Source: Mucilaginibacter gossypii
Lineage (GTDB): Bacteria > Bacteroidota > Bacteroidia > Sphingobacteriales > Sphingobacteriaceae
Assembly (NCBI RefSeq): GCF_900100945.1
Contig: NZ_FNCG01000002.1
Span: 124,001 to 188,000 of the forward strand
Length of the DNA: 64,000 bases
Direction: 5' to 3'
In this document: positions 1 through 6,668 of the stretch, piece after piece
Position numbering within the stretch: position 1 is the stretch's first letter
Layout of the letters: every line of letters starts with the position of its first letter
The notes under the pieces: model-generated
What the model saw: the letters and a program-made list of their open reading frames with translations, nothing else
The model's database searches: none
What the model was told of the DNA's origin: nothing
Made by a program: the position numbers and the translations under genes

Positions 1-392
1 GAGCTGTCAATTCCCGTTGGCGTAATTTGTGGTCCTATAGGCTGCGGATTGGGGGCTGTTGTTGCAACTGGTTTATTCCCTTTAATGAGATTGTGAAGAA
101 GCAGGTTATCAAAAGGCTGCAAAAAGTAAACACAGCCTGAAAGTAATAGCACAATAATCCCATACCAGAGATATCTTTTACGGAACACGAACTTTGGCAC
201 CAGGTACCAGGCGTTCAGGTAAAACATAAATATATAGGTGAGACAAAACAGCCAGTAGTAAGGCGAAAACAGGACGGCATAGGTGCCGGCGCTGCTTTGC
301 TGTGTGCGGTTCATGAATAATAGCGGGAACCCTAAAAACACAAGCCAGCCTGCAGCATGAATGAAAAAAGTGGTTGCTTTTGAGCGGATCAT
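1..392 (-). CDS. LytS/YehU-type sensor histidine kinase, N-terminal part (runs off the left edge)
   Basis: The reverse strand is open from an ATG at 392 to the window edge, giving about 130 residues without a stop. The start reads MIRSKATTFFIHAAGWLVFL and is followed by three or more hydrophobic segments separated by short loops (for example near residues 12-27, 43-62 and 75-91), then a Pro/Gln-rich stretch. This matches the membrane-spanning N-terminus of Bacteroidota LytS/YehU kinases (His_kinase PF06580 family), which normally continue to about 350 residues and pair with a LytTR response regulator. The kinase domain itself lies outside the window, so the call rests on the style of the N-terminus and is moderate. 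Confidence 0.6.
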   Translation of the reverse strand, partial: MIRSKATTFFIHAAGWLVFLGFPLLFMNRTQQSSAGTYAVLFSPYYWLFCLTYIFMFYLNAWYLVPKFVFRKRYLWYGIIVLLLSGCVYFLQPFDNLLLHNLIKGNKPVATTAPNPQPIGPQITPTGIDS

Positions 393-460
393 TTTATTTT
401 AAGATTCTTTTATTCATCAATGCCGGAGCTACTGGCTGGCAAATATTTTAGCATCTAATT

Positions 461-494
461 TAAAAAAAAGCACCTGTACATTGCACAGGTGCTT
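461..494 (-). terminator. Intrinsic terminator, minus strand
   Basis: A perfect 10-bp stem (AAGCACCTGT at 468-477 with ACAGGTGCTT at 485-494) encloses a 7-nt loop. Read on the minus strand it is followed by a run of eight T. No annotated gene ends here on that strand, so it must end a short untranslated or very small transcript coming from 495-870. Confidence 0.75.
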
Positions 495-546
495 CATCTT
501 ATACGAAAAAAACTATAATTCAGTGTCCCTGCTTCTGAATTATAAA

Positions 547-582
547 TCAAAGGTGAAGATGAGCGGGAGTTTTAACAACCAT
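547..582 (-). CDS. Possible 11-codon peptide MVVKTPAHLHL upstream of the terminator
   Basis: On the minus strand an ATG at 582 opens an 11-codon frame ending in TGA at 547-549. It lies between the motif at 602-619 and the terminator at 461-494, so it would sit on any short transcript that ends there. An ORF this short arises easily by chance and I recognise no family. It is listed only because the surrounding transcription signals have no other obvious gene. Confidence 0.12.
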   Translation of the reverse strand: MVVKTPAHLHL

Positions 583-601
583 GTGTCGGTGAACCGGGAA
601 A

Positions 602-619
602 TTGTATAGACGAACGGGG
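602..619. promoter_or_regulatory. Repeated motif TTGTAnnGACGAACGGGG, copy 1
   Basis: The sequence here matches 772-789 at 16 of 18 positions, in direct orientation 170 bp apart. The two copies lie in the divergent region between the LytS-type kinase gene and the peptidase E gene. LytTR-type regulators commonly bind spaced direct repeats, so a binding site is plausible. The regulator is not identified. Confidence 0.4.
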
Positions 620-659
620 GGAGTGGCGTGTTTTACCTAAAATAGGGATGCGTAGATTA

Positions 660-745
660 TATAAGAAAGCCCCCTGGCACTCGCTGCTTGGGGGCTGTCA
701 CCTAAACCTTATCACTGATCAAATTATTATTTGATGCTGTAAAGG
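660..745 (-). ncRNA. Candidate small RNA with two hairpins
   Basis: Reading the minus strand from about 745, a near-consensus -7 box (TACCTTTA) is followed by a 7-bp hairpin (ATCAAAT/ATTTGAT with a 4-nt loop), then a strong GC-rich stem (AGCCCCC at 668-674 with GGGGGCT at 690-696 on the plus strand) and TTTCTT. No ORF of meaningful length lies inside. This looks like a short structured transcript with its own terminator, but nothing identifies it with a known RNA family. Confidence 0.25.
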
Positions 746-771
746 TAGCCCTGAGTTTTTAATCTGAAATT

Positions 772-789
772 TTGTACCGACGAACGGGG
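772..789. promoter_or_regulatory. Repeated motif TTGTAnnGACGAACGGGG, copy 2
   Basis: This is the second copy of the 18-bp motif found at 602-619, lying 86 bp upstream of the preferred peptidase E start. On the minus strand each copy is followed within about 75-110 bp by a terminator-like hairpin, so the two halves of the intergenic region look like tandem units. Confidence 0.4.
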
Positions 790-875
790 TAATTGAATGG
801 ATGGAGGGGGAGTTTTGGATATTTTATGAATTTAATTCAGCGTTTTTATTAACATTGATTATAATCCAACAAATT

Positions 876-1571
876 ATGAAACTACTTCTTACGTCTGCCG
901 GAATTAGCAACATGAGTATTCAAAATGCTTTGGTAGAGCTGTTGGGTAAACCGGTTGCCGAAGCGAACGCCCTTTTTATCCCTACCGCGATATACGCCAT
1001 ACCCAATGGCGGCGACATAGTACGAAGGGTTATTTGCGGGTCCTTAGGTGATCCCTTTTGCCAATTGGGTTGGAAGTCGCTGGGCTTATTGGAACTTACC
1101 GCCTTACCCAGTATCAAAAAAGAGTTATGGGTTGACATGCTCCGGGAAATAGATGCTTTATTGGTAGGTGGCGGCGACTGCCAGTACCTGACCTATTGGA
1201 TGCAGCAATCCGGGCTGGCGGATCTGCTGCCCTCGCTTTTACAAAAGATGGTATATGTTGGCTTGAGTGCCGGTAGTATGATCATGACCTGCTTTGGTAC
1301 TACCTATGGCAACCATATCCTGCCGGCTGATAGCGATAAGTCATTAAGTTTTGTTGACTTTGCTATCCACCCGCATTTGGATCATGAGTGGTTCCCGAAT
1401 AATTCGCTGGACAATATTGAGAAACTGGTTGCTTCCATACCAGTACCATCATACGCTATTGACGATCAAACCGCAATTAAAGTGACTGACGTAGCCGTTG
1501 AGGTTATTTCTGAGGGGCATTGGAAATTATTTACTCCCCGAGATTATGGCAGGCCGCTAAAAAATATTTAA
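876..1571 (+). CDS. pepE: Peptidase E-like dipeptidase (peptidase family S51)
   Basis: The protein of 231 residues begins MKLLLTSAGISNMSIQNAL, the usual start of S51 peptidases. The longer frame open from 801 adds 25 residues of non-homologous sequence, so ATG 876 is preferred. The nucleophile motif GLSAGS is at residues 129-134 (Ser131), and the downstream IHPHLDHEWFP segment supplies the expected His. Characterised members are cytoplasmic serine peptidases that split Asp-X dipeptides; cyanophycinase belongs to the same superfamily. The stop overlaps the converging gene on the minus strand by 4 bp. Regulation may involve the repeated motif upstream. Confidence 0.85.
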   Translation: MKLLLTSAGISNMSIQNALVELLGKPVAEANALFIPTAIYAIPNGGDIVRRVICGSLGDPFCQLGWKSLGLLELTALPSIKKELWVDMLREIDALLVGGGDCQYLTYWMQQSGLADLLPSLLQKMVYVGLSAGSMIMTCFGTTYGNHILPADSDKSLSFVDFAIHPHLDHEWFPNNSLDNIEKLVASIPVPSYAIDDQTAIKVTDVAVEVISEGHWKLFTPRDYGRPLKNI

Positions 1572-2200
1572 TAAATCCCTATTTGAGGCACATACCCCGC
1601 ACTGAACATGTTCACAATTGACCGGGGAGTTAGTACTGTGATTATATCCACATTGGGCAGCCTTATTCCTTTTAGGTATCCGGCAGGGCTCCATAAATAC
1701 AACTGGTTATCTTTGAGTAAATGTGATTTGCCATCATAAATTACAAATGTGCCGTTGGGCAGGGCTTTTAGTTTTTCTTGATAGGTAACTTTTGACTTAT
1801 CAGCTGTAATGCGCTCTGCCTGCAAAATGTCGTCTATTTTGGCTACCGTTGTTTTCATGTCAAAACCGTATTGAGGGTTGCCTTTTAGCCAAAACTCTTT
1901 AAACCGATGATGATCCCTATACCTGCATTGAAAACAAGGCCGGTGCCCTGCTGAAAATGCCGTGGCTTCATCAAGGAAGAAGAGTTCAGTCCAGCGGTCG
2001 GGCTGCATGATTTCCCGGTGTCGGCCCCTGAACTCCAAAGCGCAGGTTATCCAGGCTTTAATTTTGAAAGCGCGTACAATTTCCTTGTCCTCATTATGGA
2101 TTACGCCCCGGTTACCAAGCCAGGCACCCCGCGCTGTTGTTTTAATAAGTTGTCCAAATGGATTTACACGGTTCTGCAACATGTTATACGTTGTTTTCAA
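1568..2200 (-). CDS. Conserved uncharacterised protein with AGHRPCFQCR motif
   Basis: This 210-residue protein is not a family with a known function that I can name. Recognisable blocks are GNRGVIH near residue 30, ELFFLDEATAFSAGHRPCFQCR near residues 72-93, and a C-terminal SAGYVPQIG. Similar proteins occur widely in proteobacteria and Bacteroidota as hypotheticals. The AGHRPCFQCR block closely resembles the second zinc-ligand pair of the Ada N-terminal domain (AGFRPCKRCRP-like), but only one further Cys is visible upstream, so a full four-Cys site is not shown. It lies 29 bp downstream of the oxygenase gene in the same direction and is probably co-transcribed with it, under the Ada-type element at 2999-3016. 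Confidence 0.75.
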   Translation of the reverse strand: MKTTYNMLQNRVNPFGQLIKTTARGAWLGNRGVIHNEDKEIVRAFKIKAWITCALEFRGRHREIMQPDRWTELFFLDEATAFSAGHRPCFQCRYRDHHRFKEFWLKGNPQYGFDMKTTVAKIDDILQAERITADKSKVTYQEKLKALPNGTFVIYDGKSHLLKDNQLYLWSPAGYLKGIRLPNVDIITVLTPRSIVNMFSAGYVPQIGIY

Positions 2201-2229
2201 TGGTCAGGATCAAAGTCACATCAATCTGT

Positions 2230-2949
2230 TTAAGACAGCGCGTCATGAAATATAATGCCCAGGCTATGGCGCTTACCGCTGTGAACCGGGCTTACGCCGT
2301 GCTTCATATTTACCCTGTAATAACCTTTACTTCCCTTTACTGGCCTAAAGTTAGTGGTAAATAAAACCATATCACCCATGCCAGGGGTAAGTACATTAAC
2401 TTTTGATTGCGCCCGCGGAATTTTCTCGGTGATTACAAATTCGCCGCCGGTATAATCTCTGTTGTGTTGATCGAGCATGAAAACCATTTGGATGGGGAAA
2501 TATACCTCGCCGTAAAGGTCCTGGTGCAGGGTGTTAAATCCGCCTTCTGTGTATTGCAATATCAGGGCTGTGGGTTTGGTTTGCCCGGCTTCATGGCTTA
2601 ACTGTTTCATTTCTTCATGGGTGCCGGGGAATTGTTTGTCAAAACCAAGTTCATTCATCCATTTATTGGCCACAGGTACGATGTACGGATAAACGCTCTC
2701 CCTTAAATCGGTTATAATTGCAGGAAGCGGGTATTTATAGTATTTGTATTCGCCGTATCCAAATCTGTAGCGCTCCATGATGACGGTTTTACGGTAAGCA
2801 TCTGCGTCATAATAGCTGATCAATGTATCGCAGTAGCGTTCACCTAAAACCTGTTTAACAATTGCAAAACCGTTGTCATGTAATGTTTTATTAATTTGAT
2901 CCCAATCAAGATTTTTGATGCGATCTTTAAGTGTTTGTTCCGGTGTCAT
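2230..2949 (-). CDS. 2-oxoglutarate/Fe(II)-dependent oxygenase
   Basis: The start at 2949 (MTPEQTLKDRI) is preferred over an upstream frame extension; the product is 239 residues. The double-stranded beta-helix metal site is visible as LHQD (His-x-Asp) in the middle and as a distal His in MKHGVSPVHSG, followed by RHSLGIIFH, where Arg would bind 2-oxoglutarate. The family couples oxidative decarboxylation of 2-oxoglutarate to hydroxylation of a substrate; relatives include prolyl hydroxylases and AlkB-type demethylases. Its substrate is unknown. Its position beside an Ada-like repair gene, under the same promoter element, suggests a role in alkylation damage, which is inference only. Confidence 0.85.
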   Translation of the reverse strand: MTPEQTLKDRIKNLDWDQINKTLHDNGFAIVKQVLGERYCDTLISYYDADAYRKTVIMERYRFGYGEYKYYKYPLPAIITDLRESVYPYIVPVANKWMNELGFDKQFPGTHEEMKQLSHEAGQTKPTALILQYTEGGFNTLHQDLYGEVYFPIQMVFMLDQHNRDYTGGEFVITEKIPRAQSKVNVLTPGMGDMVLFTTNFRPVKGSKGYYRVNMKHGVSPVHSGKRHSLGIIFHDALS

Positions 2950-2970
2950 TTTTGTTATTTTGAATAGTAT

Positions 2971-3016
2971 CAAAACTATCGTTAGGAAGATTGGTGGGCA
3001 ATCCGATTCTTGCGGA
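2971..3016 (-). promoter_or_regulatory. Promoter with Ada-type element, oxygenase operon
   Basis: On the minus strand the 18-bp element TCCGCAAGAATCGGATTG (3016 to 2999) ends in a -33-like TTG. Exactly 20 bp later comes the -7 box TAGTTTTG (2978 to 2971), 21 bp before the oxygenase start codon. The element is identical to the one before the ada-like gene and is placed identically relative to the -7 box. Confidence 0.65.
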
Positions 3017-3064
3017 ATTTATACTGTCGGTTCCATCGAAGAAAAAGTATTAAAATACATTATC

Positions 3065-3418
3065 ATGAAGATTAAACTTAAACGGGTTTATGAACCTTAT
3101 ACCGAGGCAGATGGCGTTAGGGTTTTGGTGGACCGCCTTTGGCCGCGGGGGATAAAAAAGGAAGACCAACGGATTGACAAGTGGTTTAAAGATGTAGCTC
3201 CATCTAACGAACTAAGAAAATGGTACAACCATGATCCTGAGAAATTTGAAGCCTTTAACCAAAAATACCGCACTGAAACTGAGGGTGCAAAGGCTTTGGA
3301 TGAATTGGTAGATTATATCAGGCAGCATAAAATAGTGACGCTGGTGTTTTCTTCAAAGGAGCTGAAATTAAATAATGCGGTAGTTTTAAGCAAGATAATC
3401 GAAGAGCATATCGCCTGA
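3065..3418 (+). CDS. DUF488 family protein
   Basis: The start at 3065 (MKIKLKRVYEPYTEADG) gives 117 residues, the normal size for the small DUF488 branch. The upstream frame extension to 2915 crosses the oxygenase promoter and is rejected. The signature RVLVDRLWPRG is present at residues 16-26, as is a C-terminal LVFSSKELKLNNAVVL block. The function is not established; DUF488 genes are often found near DNA-repair and stress genes. It sits between the divergent oxygenase and the ada-like gene, flanked on each side by one copy of the 18-bp element in inverted orientation, but has no clear TAnnTTTG promoter of its own. Confidence 0.85.
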   Translation: MKIKLKRVYEPYTEADGVRVLVDRLWPRGIKKEDQRIDKWFKDVAPSNELRKWYNHDPEKFEAFNQKYRTETEGAKALDELVDYIRQHKIVTLVFSSKELKLNNAVVLSKIIEEHIA

Positions 3419-3422
3419 AAAC

Positions 3423-3468
3423 TCCGCAAGAATCGGATTGTTGAGCAGAGACGAGGCCGGTACCTTTG
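3423..3468 (+). promoter_or_regulatory. Promoter with Ada-type element, ada-like gene
   Basis: The element TCCGCAAGAATCGGATTG at 3423-3440 ends in a -33-like TTG. It is followed after exactly 20 bp by the -7 box TACCTTTG at 3461-3468. The ada-like start codon is at 3517. The element overlapping the -33 box is the arrangement expected of a class II AraC-family activator site and suggests autoregulation. Confidence 0.65.
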
Positions 3469-3516
3469 TGTTGTAAATACAAAAAACACAATTGAATTTA
3501 TTTAAAAAAAGGCTTT

Positions 3517-4368
3517 ATGAAAACTCAACAAGAGATAGATTATACCCGCATAGCAGACGCGATTGGCTTTTTCAGGGAGAATTTTAAGGCACAGCCTAAA
3601 CTGGACGAAGTTGCGGAACATGTTAATTTAAGCCCCTTTCATTTTCAACGGATGTTTAAGGATTGGGCAGGGGTAACCCCAAAACAATTCCTGCAGTATT
3701 TGAGTGTGGAGCATGCCAAGGAAATCTTGAAACATGAAGACGCGAATGTTTTTAATACCGCGCTGCAAACAGGTCTTTCGGGAGGTGGCCGGCTGCATGA
3801 CCTTTTTATTAAGGTAGAAGGTATGACCCCCGGCGAATACCGTAACGGCGGAGCCATGCTGCATATCAACTATTCGTTTGCAGATACACCTTTTGGTAAG
3901 GTGATCGTAGCATCCACTGCTAAAGGGATTTGCCACATGGCGTTTGTTGATGAGGGCGAAGAGAAAGCATTGGAGCAACTGAAGATAAGTTTTCCTAACG
4001 CGGTATTCAACCAGTTAGTTGACAGGATCCAGCAGAACGCTTTATTTATTTTTACGCAGGATTGGAGCCGTTTGGACGAGATCAAGCTGCATTTAAAAGG
4101 GACCGATTTCCAGATCAAAGTGTGGGAGACGTTATTGAAAGTACCTCCCGGCGGATTAACCTCTTATGGCTCACTTGCCAAAAAAGCAGGCAGCGAAAAT
4201 GCTTACCGAGCAGTCGGCTCAGCGGTGGGTAGTAACCCCGTAGCATTCCTGATCCCCTGCCACCGGGTAATCAAATCAACCGGCGAAATCGGCCAGTATC
4301 ATTGGGGCAGTACCCGTAAAAACGCAATAATAGGCTGGGAAGCAGCGCTAAAGGAGCGGGTTGAATAA
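3517..4368 (+). CDS. Ada-like protein: AraC HTH fused to O6-alkylguanine-DNA alkyltransferase
   Basis: The 283-residue protein has an AraC-type DNA-binding domain (about residues 10-110, with LDEVAEHVNLSPFHFQRMF as one helix-turn-helix) followed by a methylguanine methyltransferase domain. The active site IPCHRVI places the acceptor Cys at residue 248. The enzyme transfers an alkyl group from O6-alkylguanine in DNA to this Cys. The N-terminal Ada zinc domain, which senses methylphosphotriesters in E. coli Ada, is absent. Either the protein is induced differently or another protein senses damage; the neighbouring Cys-x2-Cys protein is a candidate. It probably controls its own promoter and that of the divergent oxygenase operon. 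Confidence 0.9.
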   Translation: MKTQQEIDYTRIADAIGFFRENFKAQPKLDEVAEHVNLSPFHFQRMFKDWAGVTPKQFLQYLSVEHAKEILKHEDANVFNTALQTGLSGGGRLHDLFIKVEGMTPGEYRNGGAMLHINYSFADTPFGKVIVASTAKGICHMAFVDEGEEKALEQLKISFPNAVFNQLVDRIQQNALFIFTQDWSRLDEIKLHLKGTDFQIKVWETLLKVPPGGLTSYGSLAKKAGSENAYRAVGSAVGSNPVAFLIPCHRVIKSTGEIGQYHWGSTRKNAIIGWEAALKERVE

Positions 4369-4405
4369 GGTTTGTGAGCAAGGGGGATATGCAATTGCCC
4401 TCAAG

Positions 4406-4445
4406 CGTCCGCGCTTACATAGCAACGCTAAAGTAAGCGTGGACG
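4406..4445. repeat. Hairpin, 13-bp stem
   Basis: CGTCCGCGCTTAC at 4406-4418 pairs with GTAAGCGTGGACG at 4433-4445 with one G-U-type mismatch and a 14-nt loop. No T-run follows. It lies in the 294-bp gap after the ada-like gene, where an open frame (4361-4594) shows no protein-like character. It could act as a weak terminator or an mRNA 3' structure. Confidence 0.5.
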
Positions 4446-4662
4446 TAAACATAAAAATGAGTATGTCCTGTTTTACAGATCACTGGAACAACGCCTCAGT
4501 GTGGAGTAAAGTGCCGGGCTCATCAAAAACTGTGTCTGCAGTTACCGCATCTCCGAACCTGTTCGCCAGGAGAGCCAGCGGGCGAACAAAATAGAATTGC
4601 CTGCGAGGAAAATTTTAAGCCACAACCTGCGTTATTTTAGCTCACCTGTCATGATTAGCTGA

Positions 4663-4986
4663 ATGCGTAACACCATAAAAATCACCTGGTATTTTTATAA
4701 GTCGATGTTGTTATGGTGCATGACCATCAACATGATCTGCATCTACTATTTGTTTCGCGGAGAGGTTAATATTGTAGAATCATACATTTTTAAAATAATG
4801 AGTTATGGTTTAATTATCGGCTTCCGGTATTATAATTACAACTCAACTAAAACCTTCTTCTACTTCCGTAATGCAGGTTACGGGATCGACAAGTTATACC
4901 TGTACGCCCTTACGTGCGATGCCCTGGCCTACGGAATACTGCTATCACTCTTAAAACTGGTAAAATATTGGGTCAGTATATTTTAA
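4663..4986 (+). CDS. Small integral membrane protein of unknown function
   Basis: The 107-residue product is strongly hydrophobic and aromatic, with segments near residues 13-31, 40-57 and 79-105 that could span the membrane. No motif is recognised. Its 3' end overlaps the open frame of the following ABC ATPase, so the two are probably translated from one message, and the membrane protein may be the transmembrane partner or a remnant of it. Typical ABC permeases are longer, so a complete transporter is not evident here. Confidence 0.55.
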   Translation: MRNTIKITWYFYKSMLLWCMTINMICIYYLFRGEVNIVESYIFKIMSYGLIIGFRYYNYNSTKTFFYFRNAGYGIDKLYLYALTCDALAYGILLSLLKLVKYWVSIF

Positions 4987-5633
4987 AAACCGACAGCGTT
5001 CACCTCGAGTTTGATGGACGCAAAATTTTACAGGATATTTATCTCGATTGCCGCCAGGGCGAGGTGGTAGGTTTGCTTGGCCGCAACGGCTGTGGCAAGT
5101 CATCGCTGCTGCGGGTTATTTTCGGTAGCCTGAAGCCAACTTACAAGCACGTAAGCATCGACGATGAACACATTTATAAAGGTTATGACGATGGTCGGGT
5201 AGCTTATTTGCCCCAGCACAATTATCTGCCGCAAAGTATAAAGATCCAAAGCCTTGCTGGTACCATTATCGACCCTCAATTTACTGATGAATTTACCTCA
5301 TTGTCAATTTACCAGGATCATCATCACAAAAAGCCCGGCCAGCTATCCGGCGGAGAACTCAGGCAATTGGAAACCCTGATGTGTATTTACAGCCGGGCAG
5401 ATTTTATATTGCTCGATGAGCCATTTACTCATGTTTCGCCGGTGCAGGCGGAAATGTTTAAGGGTATCATTCGTAAATGCGCTAAGGTAAAAGGTATCAT
5501 TGTTACCGACCATCAGTATTATAATATCCTTGACGTGGCCGATAGAATAGTACTAATTACCGACGGGAGCACCAAAGCCATCAACAGCCCTGATGATCTG
5601 ATCAGGCACGGCTATATTAATCACATTATTTAA
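4914..5633 (+). CDS. ABC transporter ATP-binding protein
   Basis: The ATPase has Walker A GRNGCGKSS, Q-loop YLPQH, signature LSGGE, Walker B FILLDEP and a terminal His in TDHQY, so all nucleotide-binding motifs are present. The annotated ATG at 4914 overlaps the upstream gene by 73 bp. The recognisable ABC fold begins only at about 4983, so a non-ATG start such as TTG 4968 next to the stop of the upstream gene is possible. The length from 4914 is 239 residues. Substrate and direction cannot be told; no normal permease gene follows. Confidence 0.8.
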   Translation: MRCPGLRNTAITLKTGKILGQYILKTDSVHLEFDGRKILQDIYLDCRQGEVVGLLGRNGCGKSSLLRVIFGSLKPTYKHVSIDDEHIYKGYDDGRVAYLPQHNYLPQSIKIQSLAGTIIDPQFTDEFTSLSIYQDHHHKKPGQLSGGELRQLETLMCIYSRADFILLDEPFTHVSPVQAEMFKGIIRKCAKVKGIIVTDHQYYNILDVADRIVLITDGSTKAINSPDDLIRHGYINHII

Positions 5634-5693
5634 ATGCCGGGAGGTGTAACTTAAAGTGTAAAACGAGGGTCTGATAGGTATATACTTAATACC

Positions 5694-6668
5694 ATGTTCA
5701 GGGTTTACTTATTGATCGCTTTTTTAACTTTCTGCTGTTTGGGTGCAGCGGGAAGCGGGAAAACGACCATTAATGGCATCACCTTTAAAAACGTACAATC
5801 AGACCCGGATCCTTCACCAACCGGCGATTTTAAAACCTTGGTCATCCCCATAAAACGAGCTGGTAACCTGATTGTTATTGAAGCCCAGATCGATACCCTT
5901 GAAGGTAATTTTGTGCTGGATACCGGCGCGCCGTATCTGGTTTTAAATGAAACCTATTTTAGGGATCTGCCACACGTAGCTGAGCAGGAATCTGCAGGAA
6001 TCAACGGCGTTGCCGGCAGTTCTTTTACTACTTATATCCGTAATTTTAACATCCTTGACCTACATTATCCAAGGCTCAGGGCCGATGTTACCGATCTGTC
6101 CTCTATCGAAAACAGTAAAGGGATCAAAATATTGGGATTACTGGGTACCCGGGTATTTTCAGATTTTGCCATTACAGTCGATCTGTTCCGTAATACACTA
6201 TATATTCAAAAGCTTGACGAAAACGGCAATATCCCTCCGGCTGAGAAAGTATTTTACGACCGGTTTATGGTAAGCCCTTTCCGCATGCTTAATGATGTTA
6301 TTTTAATGAAGGGCACTGTTAATGATAATTCGCTTTGGTTCGCTTTTGACAGCGCAGCAGAAACCAGTTTGCTCGATTACAGGAGATCAAAAAAGCTAAT
6401 GCCCGATATGGAGGTAGTTAGCCGCTCAAAAATTATGGGGATTGGCGGTACTTCTATCGAGGTGATCTATACCCGTTTTGATAACCTGGTTGTGGGCGAC
6501 CGCAAGTATATGAAAAACCGGATCCTGATCACCAATCTCGAAAAAATGGGGAACGCTTATGGTTACACAATAGATGGTGTATTGGGTTACGATTTCTTTG
6601 TAAGGGGCATATTCACCATCAACTTTGTTAAAAAAGAATTTGAAATGTACATTTACAATAATCAGTAA
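5694..6668 (+). CDS. Retropepsin-like aspartyl protease, exported
   Basis: The 324-residue protein starts with a signal peptide (hydrophobic residues 4-20). It contains two aspartyl-protease half-sites: FVLDTGAP near residue 76 and FAFDSAAETS near residue 222. This is the two-lobed arrangement of bacterial pepsin/retropepsin-like proteins, with DTG in the first lobe and a less canonical DSA in the second. It would act in the periplasm or at the outer membrane. Its stop codon overlaps the start of the next gene (TAATG), so the two are translationally coupled and may act together. The substrate is unknown. Confidence 0.8.
   Translation: MFRVYLLIAFLTFCCLGAAGSGKTTINGITFKNVQSDPDPSPTGDFKTLVIPIKRAGNLIVIEAQIDTLEGNFVLDTGAPYLVLNETYFRDLPHVAEQESAGINGVAGSSFTTYIRNFNILDLHYPRLRADVTDLSSIENSKGIKILGLLGTRVFSDFAITVDLFRNTLYIQKLDENGNIPPAEKVFYDRFMVSPFRMLNDVILMKGTVNDNSLWFAFDSAAETSLLDYRRSKKLMPDMEVVSRSKIMGIGGTSIEVIYTRFDNLVVGDRKYMKNRILITNLEKMGNAYGYTIDGVLGYDFFVRGIFTINFVKKEFEMYIYNNQ

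Noticed and set aside
2999-3440. DUF488 gene flanked by perfect 18-bp inverted repeats, as in a small mobile cassette
   Set aside because: Each arm sits at the same distance (20 bp) from a -7 box of a diverging or following gene, and a third copy occurs singly at 19904-19921. Paired promoter elements explain the symmetry better than a transposon; no target duplication or transposase is seen.
4361-4594. 77-codon open frame after the ada-like gene
   Set aside because: It overlaps the end of the ada-like gene, has no protein-like pattern and covers a hairpin.
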